DNA from: Paenibacillus sp. Root52
Lineage (GTDB): Bacteria; Bacillota; Bacilli; Paenibacillales; Paenibacillaceae
NCBI RefSeq assembly: GCF_001426865.1
Contig: NZ_LMFO01000001.1
Location: 1,156,980 to 1,220,979 of the forward strand
DNA length: 64,000 nucleotides
Reading direction: 5' to 3'
The position numbers and the translations under genes are program-made. The notes beneath the pieces are model-generated. The model saw only the letters and a program-made list of their open reading frames with translations, was not told the DNA's origin and searched no databases. Shown one piece after another: positions 7,785-17,451 of the stretch (positions are counted from its first letter, which is position 1; each line of letters opens with the position of its first letter).

Positions 7785-10169
7785 ATGAGCCCAACCTCTT
7801 CATTACATAGATTCATAAGGCATAAAGTGAGCGTGTTATGGTTTGCAACAATATTGTGTTTTGTGCTGACAGCCACTTATCTCCATACCTCTTCTTATCT
7901 TCATCCGTATATAGGACTTTCTCTGAAACTCTCTCACACCAATCAATGGGTGGTACACGAGGTAGACCCAGAAGGTGTAGCTTCTTCATCAGGGATCAGA
8001 TCAGGTGAGATAGTTGTCTCTATTGAACCACAAGGAACAACTAAATTGCTGAATCAGGATGACATCTATACTGTTAGTGATGCCTCTGCGATCCATGTAG
8101 AGAATCCTCTCGGTCAGACAGTACAATACTCCATGAAGCCCAGCTTTAGAGAACTGTTCAACATTTTGTTCTCATCTACCATGGAGCTGCTGCTTTTGTT
8201 TACTGGAAGTTATGCATTGTTTAGCCAGCCTGGTTCACGAGTGATGCGTCTCTTCTATCTTCTGAACCTGTCTATGGCGATATGTATACTCACCATCTAT
8301 ACCTCTCAACTGTCCTTATCTAATTATATCTTGGCTTTTTGTGCAGCATGGTTACCTTATTGGCTGATCGCTTTCTATTTATCATTTGCATTCCGCACCC
8401 AACAACATCGCTTCCGGTTACTGTTGTTCATTAGCAAATGCGTCGCTATTGCGTACAGCGCTGGCTTAGCTTTCCTATATATTAAACGTTGGCTATTGTC
8501 CGAAATTCAGCTGAATCACGGGATAACCATTGTTAAGACATCAATTGCACAGTCTGGCCCTACAAACCTACTTAATTTCATTTTTTGCATGACGCTTCTG
8601 ATTGTGATCGGGATTACATGGTTTAATCGCAAAAACTATAGTCGCAAGGAGCAGAATCAGCTGTTGCTTATGTCGACAGGTATAATCGCTAGTCTGATAC
8701 CCTTCATCTTTGGTTTTGCTGTTCCGACTCTGCTGCAAGGTGATCCGCTGTTACCTGTTGAATATACATTAATCGGGTTCATTCCTTTATCATGGATGTT
8801 CACGTATGTACTTGTACAGAGAAGTATGCTCGACTTCAAGCTGGTGATGCCACGTCTAATCGTCCATGTGATGTATGCTTTAAGCGTATTTGCATTACTC
8901 GTGATTGCTTCAAAGCTAGATAAATTAATTCAAATCGGCATGCTCTTTGTCTTATTTCTCCTAATCACTTGGGTTTACCAGTATAGCCAAACCTACTCCC
9001 GTAGGAAGAATAAACTCAATAAAGAATGGCTCGAACGTCAACAACTACGGATAACCGTTCGTATGGCCGAGCAGCAGAGCATGCGAGATATGTTTCGCCT
9101 ATTTGCCGAGATGTTTCACAAAATGTTGGATATTGAAGGTGTAGCTATTATTTGGGCAGATGATAATAATAGATTCTCTCAAGAAGGTACAGGTACATAC
9201 GCTACCATTGGAGATATATACAACGACACTTTGAATGTTGAGAGTTTATTACAACAATATGGATTTGCCCAGGTTTGGGAATTGTCAGGGGAACCAGGAG
9301 CAGAGGTAGCTGGATATTTGGGGATTGGTCACAAAAGAAATCATACTCTTTTTTCGGCAGAAGAACAGGATATCATTGATCAAGGTAGGCTCGAAGCAAT
9401 ACGAATGCTCGTGAACAGCAAGCTTCTCTCCGATCTGCAGAAGCGTTATGAACATCGTGTGAGTCAAACCGCGCTCCATGAACATCAGATACGTCGTCAT
9501 CGTGAGTTTAATGATATTTTAATGGAAGCCCAGCAGGCTGAACGAATAAAGACCTCATATTTTCTCCATGACCAACTACTTCAAAACCTAATATTTCTGT
9601 CACGTGATTTGGAAGAATTCCATGATACAGGTGAGACAAATACGGAACAGACCGCCGTTTGGCTAGATTGCCTATATACTTCCCAGCAAGATATTCGCCA
9701 GTTATGTGATGATCTGTACCCTCATATCATAGATCGTAGTGAGCTTCAGGAATCTCTGCAATGGCTTGTTCGCACACTTCAAGTGAAGAGTGACATCATT
9801 TTGGAACTGAGCTGTGGCACTCTTTCTGCTGAAGTCGAGCAGGAACCTCTGAAATCCACTGTATTTCGAACCATACGTGAACTCATTATTAATGTGATGA
9901 AGCATTCCCAGGCCTCGCGCTGCTCCATTCAAGTGTACATTAGGGATAATGATTTGATATGCCAAGTCAAGGATGATGGCTTAGGTTTCGGTGTTCATTC
10001 CACATTTGATTTTTCAAAAGCTACATCAGGCCACTTTGGTTTAATTTCTATACACAGCAATATCCAGCATCTCTCTGGAGAAATCACTATAAATTCTTCC
10101 CCTGGTAAAGGAACTTCGATAAACATTGGTTTGCCTTTACGAGCAAAGGAGCTACATAACAATGAGTGA
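7785..10169 (+). CDS. ComP-like sensor histidine kinase
   Basis: The 794-residue protein has a first membrane helix, then a PDZ-like extracellular segment (about 45-110, with VVHEVDPEGVASSSGIRSGEIVVSI), a bundle of about seven to eight membrane helices to about residue 405, a GAF-like linker and a HisKA_3/HATPase_c module. The phospho-acceptor region is FLHDQLLQNLIFLSRDL. The ATPase N-box reads RELIINVMKHSQ and the G-box DDGLGFG. This order matches Bacillus ComP, the quorum-sensing kinase. No comQ or comX gene lies nearby, so the signal is unknown. It overlaps the response regulator by 8 nt, so the pair is translated together. Confidence 0.88.
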   Translation: MSPTSSLHRFIRHKVSVLWFATILCFVLTATYLHTSSYLHPYIGLSLKLSHTNQWVVHEVDPEGVASSSGIRSGEIVVSIEPQGTTKLLNQDDIYTVSDASAIHVENPLGQTVQYSMKPSFRELFNILFSSTMELLLLFTGSYALFSQPGSRVMRLFYLLNLSMAICILTIYTSQLSLSNYILAFCAAWLPYWLIAFYLSFAFRTQQHRFRLLLFISKCVAIAYSAGLAFLYIKRWLLSEIQLNHGITIVKTSIAQSGPTNLLNFIFCMTLLIVIGITWFNRKNYSRKEQNQLLLMSTGIIASLIPFIFGFAVPTLLQGDPLLPVEYTLIGFIPLSWMFTYVLVQRSMLDFKLVMPRLIVHVMYALSVFALLVIASKLDKLIQIGMLFVLFLLITWVYQYSQTYSRRKNKLNKEWLERQQLRITVRMAEQQSMRDMFRLFAEMFHKMLDIEGVAIIWADDNNRFSQEGTGTYATIGDIYNDTLNVESLLQQYGFAQVWELSGEPGAEVAGYLGIGHKRNHTLFSAEEQDIIDQGRLEAIRMLVNSKLLSDLQKRYEHRVSQTALHEHQIRRHREFNDILMEAQQAERIKTSYFLHDQLLQNLIFLSRDLEEFHDTGETNTEQTAVWLDCLYTSQQDIRQLCDDLYPHIIDRSELQESLQWLVRTLQVKSDIILELSCGTLSAEVEQEPLKSTVFRTIRELIINVMKHSQASRCSIQVYIRDNDLICQVKDDGLGFGVHSTFDFSKATSGHFGLISIHSNIQHLSGEITINSSPGKGTSINIGLPLRAKELHNNE

Positions 10170-10797
10170 ACCTATAACTGTCGTATTACTTGATGATCAC
10201 CCTCTTGTCATGGAAGGTCTCAATAATCGCCTAAATCGAGAACCCGGCATACAGGTGCTAAAAACATTTAATGATCCTATGCTTTTCTTATCTGAAATAG
10301 AGAAGTTGGAACCGGACGTGGTTGTGATGGACATTCGCATGCCTCAGCTTGACGGATTTGAAGTAACAAAAAGGTTGAAGGAGCAGTACGGCTTATCCGT
10401 CAAAATCATACTACTCTCGGGTTACAACTACCACGAATTTCAATTAAAGGCTTATGATCTTGGCGTTCATTCCTATCTATCAAAGCAAGCAACATACGCA
10501 CAAATTATAAACGCCATCCACCAGAGCATGTTGGGTCATGTGCTTGTATCTGAGAACATGCTTTCTGCTAATTTGGAAGAATCCCTAACACCAACAGAGC
10601 GCGAAGTTCTTAATCGCATTGCAATGGAGATGACTAACAAGGAAATTGCACAAGATTTGAATATCAGCCCGCGTACAGTGGAGTATCATATCACTTCCAT
10701 TACGCAGAAGTTTGGAGTCAAATCAAGAATAGGAGCGGTAGTGAAAGGCTATCAGGCCGGAATTCTCGGAGATATCATTCTCCCACCCAAAAATTAA
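10162..10797 (+). CDS. ComA/NarL-type response regulator
   Basis: The 211-residue protein has a receiver domain with the acidic pair DD at 11-12, phospho-acceptor Asp57 (VVMDIRMP) and the switch Lys in LSKQ. A LuxR/NarL helix-turn-helix follows (LTPTEREVLNRIAMEMTNKEIAQDLNISPRTVEYHITSI), whose VEYHITSI end resembles ComA. ATG at 10162 is supported by AAAGGAG at 10146-10152. It overlaps the kinase stop (ATGAGTGA). Targets are unknown. The adjacent SLH hydrolase is a possibility with no direct support. Confidence 0.9.
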   Translation: MSEPITVVLLDDHPLVMEGLNNRLNREPGIQVLKTFNDPMLFLSEIEKLEPDVVVMDIRMPQLDGFEVTKRLKEQYGLSVKIILLSGYNYHEFQLKAYDLGVHSYLSKQATYAQIINAIHQSMLGHVLVSENMLSANLEESLTPTEREVLNRIAMEMTNKEIAQDLNISPRTVEYHITSITQKFGVKSRIGAVVKGYQAGILGDIILPPKN

Positions 10798-10821
10798 GCA
10801 CAGCAATTGTAACTGTAACAT

Positions 10822-10882
10822 CAATAGAGCGGCAGAACTTCCAAAAGTCCAACAAAAGGAAGGTTCTGACCGCTCTATTGAT
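10822..10882. terminator. Long hairpin between convergent genes
   Basis: CAATAGAGCGG and AGAACTTCC pair with GGAAGGTTCT and CCGCTCTATTG. The stem is long, with a short central loop, and serves the response regulator gene and probably the convergent isomerase gene. The downstream T-run is short (GATTT). Confidence 0.7.
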
Positions 10883-10913
10883 TTGGACACTCCTATGCTT
10901 TATTAGAATGTTC

Positions 10914-11879
10914 TTATTCAGAGAATCGCGCTGCTTGGCGCTGTGTAATACGATTCGTGATTAACTCATGACTTGCGTCAATATCTTCCGGTGTGCAAAC
11001 GGATTTGAGCTCATATACTTTTACCGGGGAATGTTCAATGATATCCAGAAATGAATCAAAGAATGTCATATCGTTGCTATGTACATATGGACACCAGTGA
11101 TCTGACAGACCAACCGTTTCATGGATATGCACCCCAACGATGTTATGGATCAATGCATTAGCTTCAAGTACATTATCATACAGTCCCATGCGATCCATCA
11201 TCATGCCATGACCAATATCGTACCAGAGTCCAAGGGGGGCACCCTTCAGATTATCAATTAGGGTCGCCGCTTCCTGTAAAGTAGGCATCTGATAACAGCG
11301 TGATCGGGTCTCAATTCCATAATTCACTCCATATCCACGCTGCTCAGAAATTTCACATACTTCTTCCAGACTTTCTTGAATTCGCTTCAAATAATGCGCA
11401 CTATCCGCTTCCCTTTTTTCTAGCATATATTGCCATAAAGCTTGATATGCCGGAGAGTCTTTCCCCTGGTCATGATAGATTTTTTTGAGTTCTTCATCCA
11501 CATTATATTCAAATGGAACTTCCCCTGGATGAACCACGACAGCCTGTGCGCCATAGCGGTGTGCATACTCAGCTGAACGGAGCAATAATTCAATAGCTCG
11601 TTTCCGGCGAGGTTCATCATCGAAACCGAGCAGTACAGAATCCGTGCCGTAATCCGGATCAGCCACATGAGGAAACGTATTGTGTACACTGGAGATGCCA
11701 ATCTCGCCCCGCTCAATCATAGGTTCAATCGTCCGCAGCATATCAGCCGTAACATTATAGTTTAATTCCACTCGTCTAAATCCTAACGACTTGATCTCCT
11801 GGATCATGCTTGATCCAGTCGTATGACGTTTAATATTCCAGCACGTCGAGAAGGAATATTCCTGTTTGTCGATATACAT
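10914..11879 (-). CDS. Sugar phosphate isomerase/epimerase (xylose-isomerase-like TIM barrel)
   Basis: The 321-residue protein shows the pattern of the AP_endonuc_2 superfamily of sugar isomerases and epimerases: an early IKSLGFRRVELNYN strand, AVVVHPGEVPF, YGVNYGIETRS with a metal-ligand Glu, LWYDIGHGMMM with Asp and His, and GVHIHETVGLSDHWCP near the C-terminus. These His, Glu and Asp residues normally bind a divalent metal. It is the last gene of the sugar ABC operon, 120 bp after its neighbour, which fits a role in converting the imported sugar. GGAGGG lies 6-7 nt before the ATG. Confidence 0.8.
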   Translation of the reverse strand: MYIDKQEYSFSTCWNIKRHTTGSSMIQEIKSLGFRRVELNYNVTADMLRTIEPMIERGEIGISSVHNTFPHVADPDYGTDSVLLGFDDEPRRKRAIELLLRSAEYAHRYGAQAVVVHPGEVPFEYNVDEELKKIYHDQGKDSPAYQALWQYMLEKREADSAHYLKRIQESLEEVCEISEQRGYGVNYGIETRSRCYQMPTLQEAATLIDNLKGAPLGLWYDIGHGMMMDRMGLYDNVLEANALIHNIVGVHIHETVGLSDHWCPYVHSNDMTFFDSFLDIIEHSPVKVYELKSVCTPEDIDASHELITNRITQRQAARFSE

Positions 11880-11959
11880 GTCATGCCCTCCAATCGATGT
11901 GATTCGGTCATTAGTGCGACTGCGCTATATTCATCCTTCATCAGTAGATGTTCAACTAG

Positions 11960-11990
11960 GTAACGTTTAATTGAACGTTGATCACGTTAC
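11960..11990. promoter_or_regulatory. Inverted repeat GTAACGT-N17-ACGTTAC
   Basis: The perfect 7-bp arms at 11960-11966 and 11984-11990 enclose two AACGTT palindromes. The site lies between the unknown 563-residue gene and the isomerase gene. There is no T-run, so an operator or mRNA-processing hairpin fits better than a terminator. The role is not established. Confidence 0.3.
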
Positions 11991-11999
11991 GATACTTCG

Positions 12000-13691
12000 T
12001 TATTGAAAATTCAACTTAAATCGCATCGTATTGGAACTTACTCCGGGTACATATCGATAGATGATTTCGGTATATTGAGGATAATTAAGTACCGATGGAG
12101 CAGGCGCTTCAGCCGTCACTGCACATAGTAACCCCGGTAAGCGCCACTGATGATCTTGAATGTTATCCTTTTCTATGAATGGGCCTCTGATCTCAAAATA
12201 AATTTCAATCTCATCTGGTGTCTCTAAACGAACCTCGATCGTTAATGAATCTTCCGTCAGATCAGCTTCAAATGTGATCCCTCGGAGATGAGTATTCCAG
12301 CCTTCTCCCACCTCCCGGCGCGTTAATCGTAAATCATATCGGTCACCATGATCCGATCGCCAATGAATTGTAGCGGGAAACATCTGTCCATTGGTGTTAC
12401 GACTACCCGACATCGCTCCAATCATTCGCTTCTCACCGATCCACGCTGTAGCGGTACATAGATTACGATTCGACGTAGGTTCGTTGCGTTCACACAATTC
12501 AATGAACTGCTTCTGTACAAGCCGATTTCCTTGATGTTCCTTCAAATAAGGGATTACCTCTAATGGCGCTTCCCCCCCGACTAATGCAATTAAAGGTCCA
12601 TGCTCTACTTCACAGTTAATATCAGCCAAGTGTATATACTCTTCTCCTAATAGAAGATATATGAACATGCCTACCGAGCTGTGTGCTGTCATCTCCATAT
12701 CATAAGCCCGGGCGAAGGGACCGGACAGATTTTCCAAATTAGCATTGTAGAACAGCGCAATATTGTTCCAAAGCCCCGCTTCGACCATACGACCAATCTC
12801 AATAAACTGTGCAGTACTTCCATATGTTCGCCACATCCCGAGTACCGTGAGATCCACTCCGTAATAGGTGGTCGAATTGAATTCAGCGAAGCTGTCATGC
12901 ACCATGAATTCATTCAACATACGGTCAGCCTGCTCATCCGAATGGGCGATCCAATCTGCATGATTGAATCGATGTCCGTAGAAATGCGTGAGAAAAATAT
13001 GCATGAGTTCAATATTCGTATTCATCGGAATGACATCCGACTTAAAGCGATCCATTGAAGCCGCGACAGCCAGTTTCATAGCATACTCCATCTGCTCTAC
13101 TAACTGCTGCGGTAATCGGTGAGAGAATTCAGCGAGAATCACTGCAAAAGCAGAGGCAATAAATTCGCGCCAGTTGGGATCATAGCTTGTCCATACTGGA
13201 GGTAAAACCTGATCCATCGCGGATTGGAACAGTTTCTTCACTTGTTTTCGCTCTGCAGATTCATTCAGTATTGATTCTTCGTTCCATAATGCATCAAGAA
13301 ACTTGGCTGACACCTTTTCGAACGTACGCTCCAAAAAATAGGCAGTCCCTGGCGCGAACTCTTTCCAATTGTAGTTACCCCTCGGTGGATCACTCACATC
13401 TGGACGAGTTCGAAATGTCCCATGATATATTTCATCTGGTGCATCATATTGCATCGACAGCACACTTCGAATCACATGCTCTGCACGATGCACATCCCCT
13501 TCACCGTTACGAAGAAGGAGCCCGAGTGCGTAGTGGGCACTTCCACGGGAGTCAAGCTGTCCAACGTTCTCGTAACTTTGAATGAGTCTGGCATCATCGA
13601 CATAAAGAACATCCATGTAATTCATCGATTGATTCACAAGATGTTGCTGCGCTTTGGTCATATGCTCTAACACTTGTTCTGTCATCTTCAA
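12000..13691 (-). CDS. Conserved protein of unknown function in a sugar operon (possible alpha/alpha-toroid plus beta-sandwich)
   Basis: I do not recognise a named family with certainty. The 563-residue protein has no signal peptide. Residues about 1-390 look all-helical, with aromatic-rich pairs such as GNYNWKEFAPGTAYFLERTF, DVIPMNTNIELMHIFLTHF and SFAEFNSTTYYGVDL, the kind of pattern seen in six-hairpin toroid polysaccharide lyases and glycosidases. Residues about 400-563 look like β-strands with repeated charged/hydrophobic alternation. It lies 20 bp after the second permease gene, so it is in the same operon and probably acts on the imported oligosaccharide in the cytoplasm. The TTG start at 13691 follows GGGGGG by about 7 nt. 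Confidence 0.6.
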   Translation of the reverse strand: MKMTEQVLEHMTKAQQHLVNQSMNYMDVLYVDDARLIQSYENVGQLDSRGSAHYALGLLLRNGEGDVHRAEHVIRSVLSMQYDAPDEIYHGTFRTRPDVSDPPRGNYNWKEFAPGTAYFLERTFEKVSAKFLDALWNEESILNESAERKQVKKLFQSAMDQVLPPVWTSYDPNWREFIASAFAVILAEFSHRLPQQLVEQMEYAMKLAVAASMDRFKSDVIPMNTNIELMHIFLTHFYGHRFNHADWIAHSDEQADRMLNEFMVHDSFAEFNSTTYYGVDLTVLGMWRTYGSTAQFIEIGRMVEAGLWNNIALFYNANLENLSGPFARAYDMEMTAHSSVGMFIYLLLGEEYIHLADINCEVEHGPLIALVGGEAPLEVIPYLKEHQGNRLVQKQFIELCERNEPTSNRNLCTATAWIGEKRMIGAMSGSRNTNGQMFPATIHWRSDHGDRYDLRLTRREVGEGWNTHLRGITFEADLTEDSLTIEVRLETPDEIEIYFEIRGPFIEKDNIQDHQWRLPGLLCAVTAEAPAPSVLNYPQYTEIIYRYVPGVSSNTMRFKLNFQ

Positions 13692-13711
13692 TGCGCATCC
13701 CCCCTCAAAAT

Positions 13712-14584
13712 TTAGCCTTTTACAGCACCTACCATAACTCCACTAATAAAATACCGTTGCAACCAAGGGTACACGAGCAAAATCGGTAATGTAGAGAAGA
13801 TAACGCTGGCTGCTTTCAGACTTTCTGGAAGAACTTTAACGGAACCTATACCTTCGTTCTGCATCAATTCAGTGATTTGGTTTTGCTGGATCATCTGATA
13901 CATTTTTAATTGCAATGGAAATAGATCAGGTTTGGTAATATACATTAGCGCATCTTGGAAACCGTTCCATCGTCCCACAGCATAGAATAGACTTAACGTT
14001 GCCATGACCGGCAAGGACAGAGGTAGAATGATTCGTAATAGTGTGCCAAAATGTGTACTTCCATCGATCTGGGCAGCCTCCTCCAGACTTTCCGGGATGC
14101 CTTTGAAGAACGTAATCAAGATGATCATATAAAATGGACTAATCAGACCCGGGAGAACAAGTCCCCAAGTGCTATCCAATAAGTGAAGGTTTTTGATCAG
14201 AATGTACTCTGGAATAATCCCGCCACTAAAAAACATCGTAACGACGATAACAAGCATGAACCATTTTCGTCCTTTTAGACTGCTCTTAGCAAGCGGGTAT
14301 GCCGCTGCAATCGTCATAACCATACTGAGCACTGTGGTTAATACCGTTAACCATACCGTGTATAGAAGTGAACGAATCATCGACGTATCGGCAAATACTT
14401 TGGCGTAAGCTTCAAATGATAACTCTTTTGGAAAAAATGAAACCTCCCCCGAACCGATCGCCCGGTTCGAACTAAGTGAGATAGCAATAATGTGAATGAA
14501 TGGCGCAAGACACAGTACCATCGCAATGATAATAAGAATAACGTTCACCGTGTTAAAAATCCGATTGGCTGTGTTCTCAGACAT
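13712..14584 (-). CDS. Carbohydrate ABC transporter permease, LplC/YtcP type
   Basis: The 290-residue protein has six membrane helices. Its cytoplasmic EAA loop reads ESLEEAAQIDGSTHFGTLLRIILPLSLPVMATL, the segment that docks on the ATPase. The C-terminus ends with the PWLQRYFISGVMVGAVKG signature typical of the LplC/YtcP branch. ATG at 14584 is chosen because AAGGGG lies 8 nt upstream. A GTG nine bases earlier sits inside that ribosome binding site. No ATPase gene is in the operon, as usual for this family, which relies on a shared MsmX-type ATPase. Confidence 0.93.
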   Translation of the reverse strand: MSENTANRIFNTVNVILIIIAMVLCLAPFIHIIAISLSSNRAIGSGEVSFFPKELSFEAYAKVFADTSMIRSLLYTVWLTVLTTVLSMVMTIAAAYPLAKSSLKGRKWFMLVIVVTMFFSGGIIPEYILIKNLHLLDSTWGLVLPGLISPFYMIILITFFKGIPESLEEAAQIDGSTHFGTLLRIILPLSLPVMATLSLFYAVGRWNGFQDALMYITKPDLFPLQLKMYQMIQQNQITELMQNEGIGSVKVLPESLKAASVIFSTLPILLVYPWLQRYFISGVMVGAVKG

Positions 14585-14667
14585 GCCTGCCACCCCTTAC
14601 TCTTCAGCTATAAGTAAATGAACTATAACAATCCATTAGATTTTAGATATTTCAACTGTTCCATCAA

Positions 14668-15570
14668 TTACATAATGCTCTCATCCGTCAGTTTCTTCGA
14701 TGCATAGTTAGCTCCTAAGATGAAGACAAGTCCTACAATAGCTTGGAACAAACCTACAGCAGTCGCAAGAGTAACCTGACCGGACTGGAGTCCAATACGG
14801 TATACAAATGTGCTGAGCACATCCGAATATTCTCGAACAGCAACGTTACCAATAATGAAGGGACGATCGAAACCGATAGAGATCATGTTACCGACATTGA
14901 TAATAAGCAAGGTAACAATTGTTGTTTTGATACCAGGCAGAGAGATATGCCAGATTCGGCGCAAACGACTTGCACCATCCACTTCCGCTGCTTCAAACAG
15001 TTCCCGATTAATTCCCGTTAAGGACGCTAGATAGAGAATGGTTCCCCAGCCTGCACTTTGCCACACCCCAACAGCCAGGTACGTGAAGAGCCAGTAGTTT
15101 TTGTCACTCAGGAACGGCAGCGGATCCAAGCCGAAGCTTATCAGTACGTTGTTAATGAACCCGGATTGTGTGCCGAATACCTGAAGTACGATCCCTCCGA
15201 TAATAACCCATGAGATAAAGTGTGGGATATACAGCAACGTTTGAGCCATCTTTTTGAACCAAGCCTTCTTCAATTCGAAGAGTAGAATCGCCAATATTAA
15301 TGGTGCCGGGAATGAAACAATAAGATCTAGAAAGTTCAGCATGATGGTATTGCGGAGAGCATCGAAGAAATCCTGATTTTGGAACACTTCTCGAAATGCT
15401 TCTAGTCCAATCCATTCACTACCAGCAATACCCTGAAAGAAGTTAAAGTCTTTAAAAGCGATCTGCACTCCATACATTGGCCCGTATTTAAAAATAATGA
15501 AGTAAATCATGGGCAGCAGGAGCAAGGCATACAATTGCCAGTTTCTACGGAGATACGTACCGTTCTTCAT
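14668..15570 (-). CDS. Carbohydrate ABC transporter permease, LplB type
   Basis: The 300-residue protein has six membrane helices, with the LplB-family N-terminus YALLLLPMIYFIIFKYGPMYGVQIAFKDF. The EAA loop reads NRELFEAAEVDGASRLRRIWHISLPGIKTT. It pairs with the LplC-type permease 83 bp downstream to form the membrane channel. GGGGGG lies 8 nt before the chosen ATG. Confidence 0.93.
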   Translation of the reverse strand: MKNGTYLRRNWQLYALLLLPMIYFIIFKYGPMYGVQIAFKDFNFFQGIAGSEWIGLEAFREVFQNQDFFDALRNTIMLNFLDLIVSFPAPLILAILLFELKKAWFKKMAQTLLYIPHFISWVIIGGIVLQVFGTQSGFINNVLISFGLDPLPFLSDKNYWLFTYLAVGVWQSAGWGTILYLASLTGINRELFEAAEVDGASRLRRIWHISLPGIKTTIVTLLIINVGNMISIGFDRPFIIGNVAVREYSDVLSTFVYRIGLQSGQVTLATAVGLFQAIVGLVFILGANYASKKLTDESIM

Positions 15571-15687
15571 CAACTCTTCCCCCCATGTCAGACATGTTCC
15601 GGAAAGTCAGTATCTTGTGGGATCACCGCTCTCCGGATCCGTGTCTCTGTCATTCTTCATCTATATCTCAGTCGCAATATGTTCGAA

Positions 15688-17289
15688 TTATTTCATCTCG
15701 TTGTAGGCTGCTGTGCGCTCGTCCAGAATAGCCTGACCACCACTTGCCATATAATCCTTCATCATGTTCTCATATGTCGCTTCAAAATCAGCCGGCTTAG
15801 CAATGGTCGTTTTTACGATAAACTCCTGGAACTTATCTCTTAGTCCATTGCCATACTTTGCTTCAGCTTCAATAGGTTTAGGGAAACGCACGGGCTGAAT
15901 CGTATCGGTGTTCGAGATTGCTACTGATTTACGCATATCATCACGATACTTCGACTCCACCTGAACAACATAGGCTTCTTCATTTTTTCTATCGTCTCCA
16001 ACGTACTTCCCGTTAACGATAATGGCGATGTCACCTGCATTGTAGATACGACCAGAGATTTCTGGTGAAGCATCGTCTTTGATCAACGGTACACCGTCTA
16101 CAAGCTCATAGTTTTCATTTTCAACACCGAATTGCAGATCGAACAGATTGTTGCCCGAAGCCATCCAATCCAGATATTTCATTGCATTTTCTGCGTTCTG
16201 GCTTGATTTTGGGATCATGACGTACATCGCATTGGGTGCGTATGCTGGTTTAGCAAACTTACCTTCTGAGTTTTGGAATGCATCGATCGGTGTCATTACA
16301 GCATCAGACTGATTCGTTTGCAGGTTCTTGTAGGTGCCAGAGATATAGATCTCCCCTGCATCTTCAGAGTAAAAACCAACCTTACCGTTCGATACATCTT
16401 CCCATAGTTTCTTCTTGTCTTTGTCGAGCCCAAAGTCTTTGCTCATTAATCCTTCGTTATAGAGTGTATTCATATATTGAAGACCTTCTTTGAAACCAGG
16501 TAACAGTGTTGGATAATCATTAGAACCGAGTTGTTGCGTTAAGGTGTACTTCTGCTCTTCGGTCAATGGTTCGATGAAAGACCAAAGTAATGGCTCATAT
16601 TGCGCAGAGGCAATGGACATCCCGAATGGAATCAGGCTCGACCCCATATTGCCTGGATCTTTTTCTTTGAATGCCTTCAACGTTGCATGCAATTCTTCTG
16701 CCGTTTGCGGAGCAGGCAAGCCTAACTTGTCTAACCAGTCCTGACGGACATAGGAAGCGTATTTACCCAACACTAGACGTTTGCCTGGAACTGCGAACTG
16801 CTGACCATCATATTGACCGTAAGCCAGCGTTTCATCTCCAAGTAACTTCTTCAGATTTGTACCATGCTGATCAATCAGTTCGGTAAGCTCTGTTAGTCCG
16901 CCTTGTTGAGCGTAACGATTAAACGTCCCCGAATCATACGTGAATACAATATCAGGAACTTCTGAGCCACTCGCCATCAGAACATTAAGCTTCTGTACTT
17001 CTTCAGAGCGTGGAACCGGAACGAATTGAACATCAATATTATTCGGTGTGCCGAACTTCTCTTGAATGAATCGGGTTAGATAACTATCTGAGATGGTGTA
17101 ACCCGCTGGTGTGTTACCCCGGTCAAATATTTCTACTTTTAACGTTGTTTTATCCCCCGCGCCTGTTCCTCCTGTTGACGATGCGGATTCACTCCCGGAC
17201 GAACACGCGGATAATAATAGAGTGAAGGCTGTTACCACTGCAAGAACCGAACTAGACTTTTTACCCCAACGTTTTTGTAATAACTTCAT
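15688..17289 (-). CDS. Extracellular sugar-binding lipoprotein, LplA type
   Basis: The 533-residue protein has a lipoprotein signal (VVTAFTLLLSAC), with Cys as the acylated residue after about 29 positions, then a Ser/Gly-rich linker. A family 1-type solute-binding fold follows (TISDSYLTRFIQEKFG..., EVPDIVFTYDSGTFNRYAQQGGLTEL, IPKSSQNAENAMKYLDWMASG). It would capture an oligosaccharide for the two permeases downstream. ATG at 17289 follows GGGAAAGG by about 6 nt. The length and the partner permeases match the B. subtilis LplA/YtcQ group. The sugar is unknown. The lipoprotein opens the operon, after a candidate CcpA-controlled promoter. Confidence 0.92.
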   Translation of the reverse strand: MKLLQKRWGKKSSSVLAVVTAFTLLLSACSSGSESASSTGGTGAGDKTTLKVEIFDRGNTPAGYTISDSYLTRFIQEKFGTPNNIDVQFVPVPRSEEVQKLNVLMASGSEVPDIVFTYDSGTFNRYAQQGGLTELTELIDQHGTNLKKLLGDETLAYGQYDGQQFAVPGKRLVLGKYASYVRQDWLDKLGLPAPQTAEELHATLKAFKEKDPGNMGSSLIPFGMSIASAQYEPLLWSFIEPLTEEQKYTLTQQLGSNDYPTLLPGFKEGLQYMNTLYNEGLMSKDFGLDKDKKKLWEDVSNGKVGFYSEDAGEIYISGTYKNLQTNQSDAVMTPIDAFQNSEGKFAKPAYAPNAMYVMIPKSSQNAENAMKYLDWMASGNNLFDLQFGVENENYELVDGVPLIKDDASPEISGRIYNAGDIAIIVNGKYVGDDRKNEEAYVVQVESKYRDDMRKSVAISNTDTIQPVRFPKPIEAEAKYGNGLRDKFQEFIVKTTIAKPADFEATYENMMKDYMASGGQAILDERTAAYNEMK

Positions 17290-17415
17290 CTGACCTTTCC
17301 CCTTTCGCACACACTCTGATTAGATTCACAGAAATGACATACCAACTCGGATGTCCACTCCCCGCTTGTTGCACCTGTGAATGTCACTAATTATTACATC
17401 GAAACTATGAAAAGC

Positions 17416-17451
17416 ACAATAAACTATTTTCAAATGTAAGCAAACGCTTCC
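17416..17451 (-). promoter_or_regulatory. Candidate promoter with overlapping cre-like site for the sugar operon
   Basis: On the minus strand, TTGCTT (17438-17443) and TATTGT (17416-17421) are 16 bp apart. GGAAGCGTTTGCTT (17438-17451) overlaps the -35 and resembles the catabolite-responsive element, with three mismatches to TGWAANCGNTNWCA. CcpA binding here would block polymerase when glucose is present. The rest of the gap (17453-17630) is AT-rich, with no gene seen. Confidence 0.35.
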
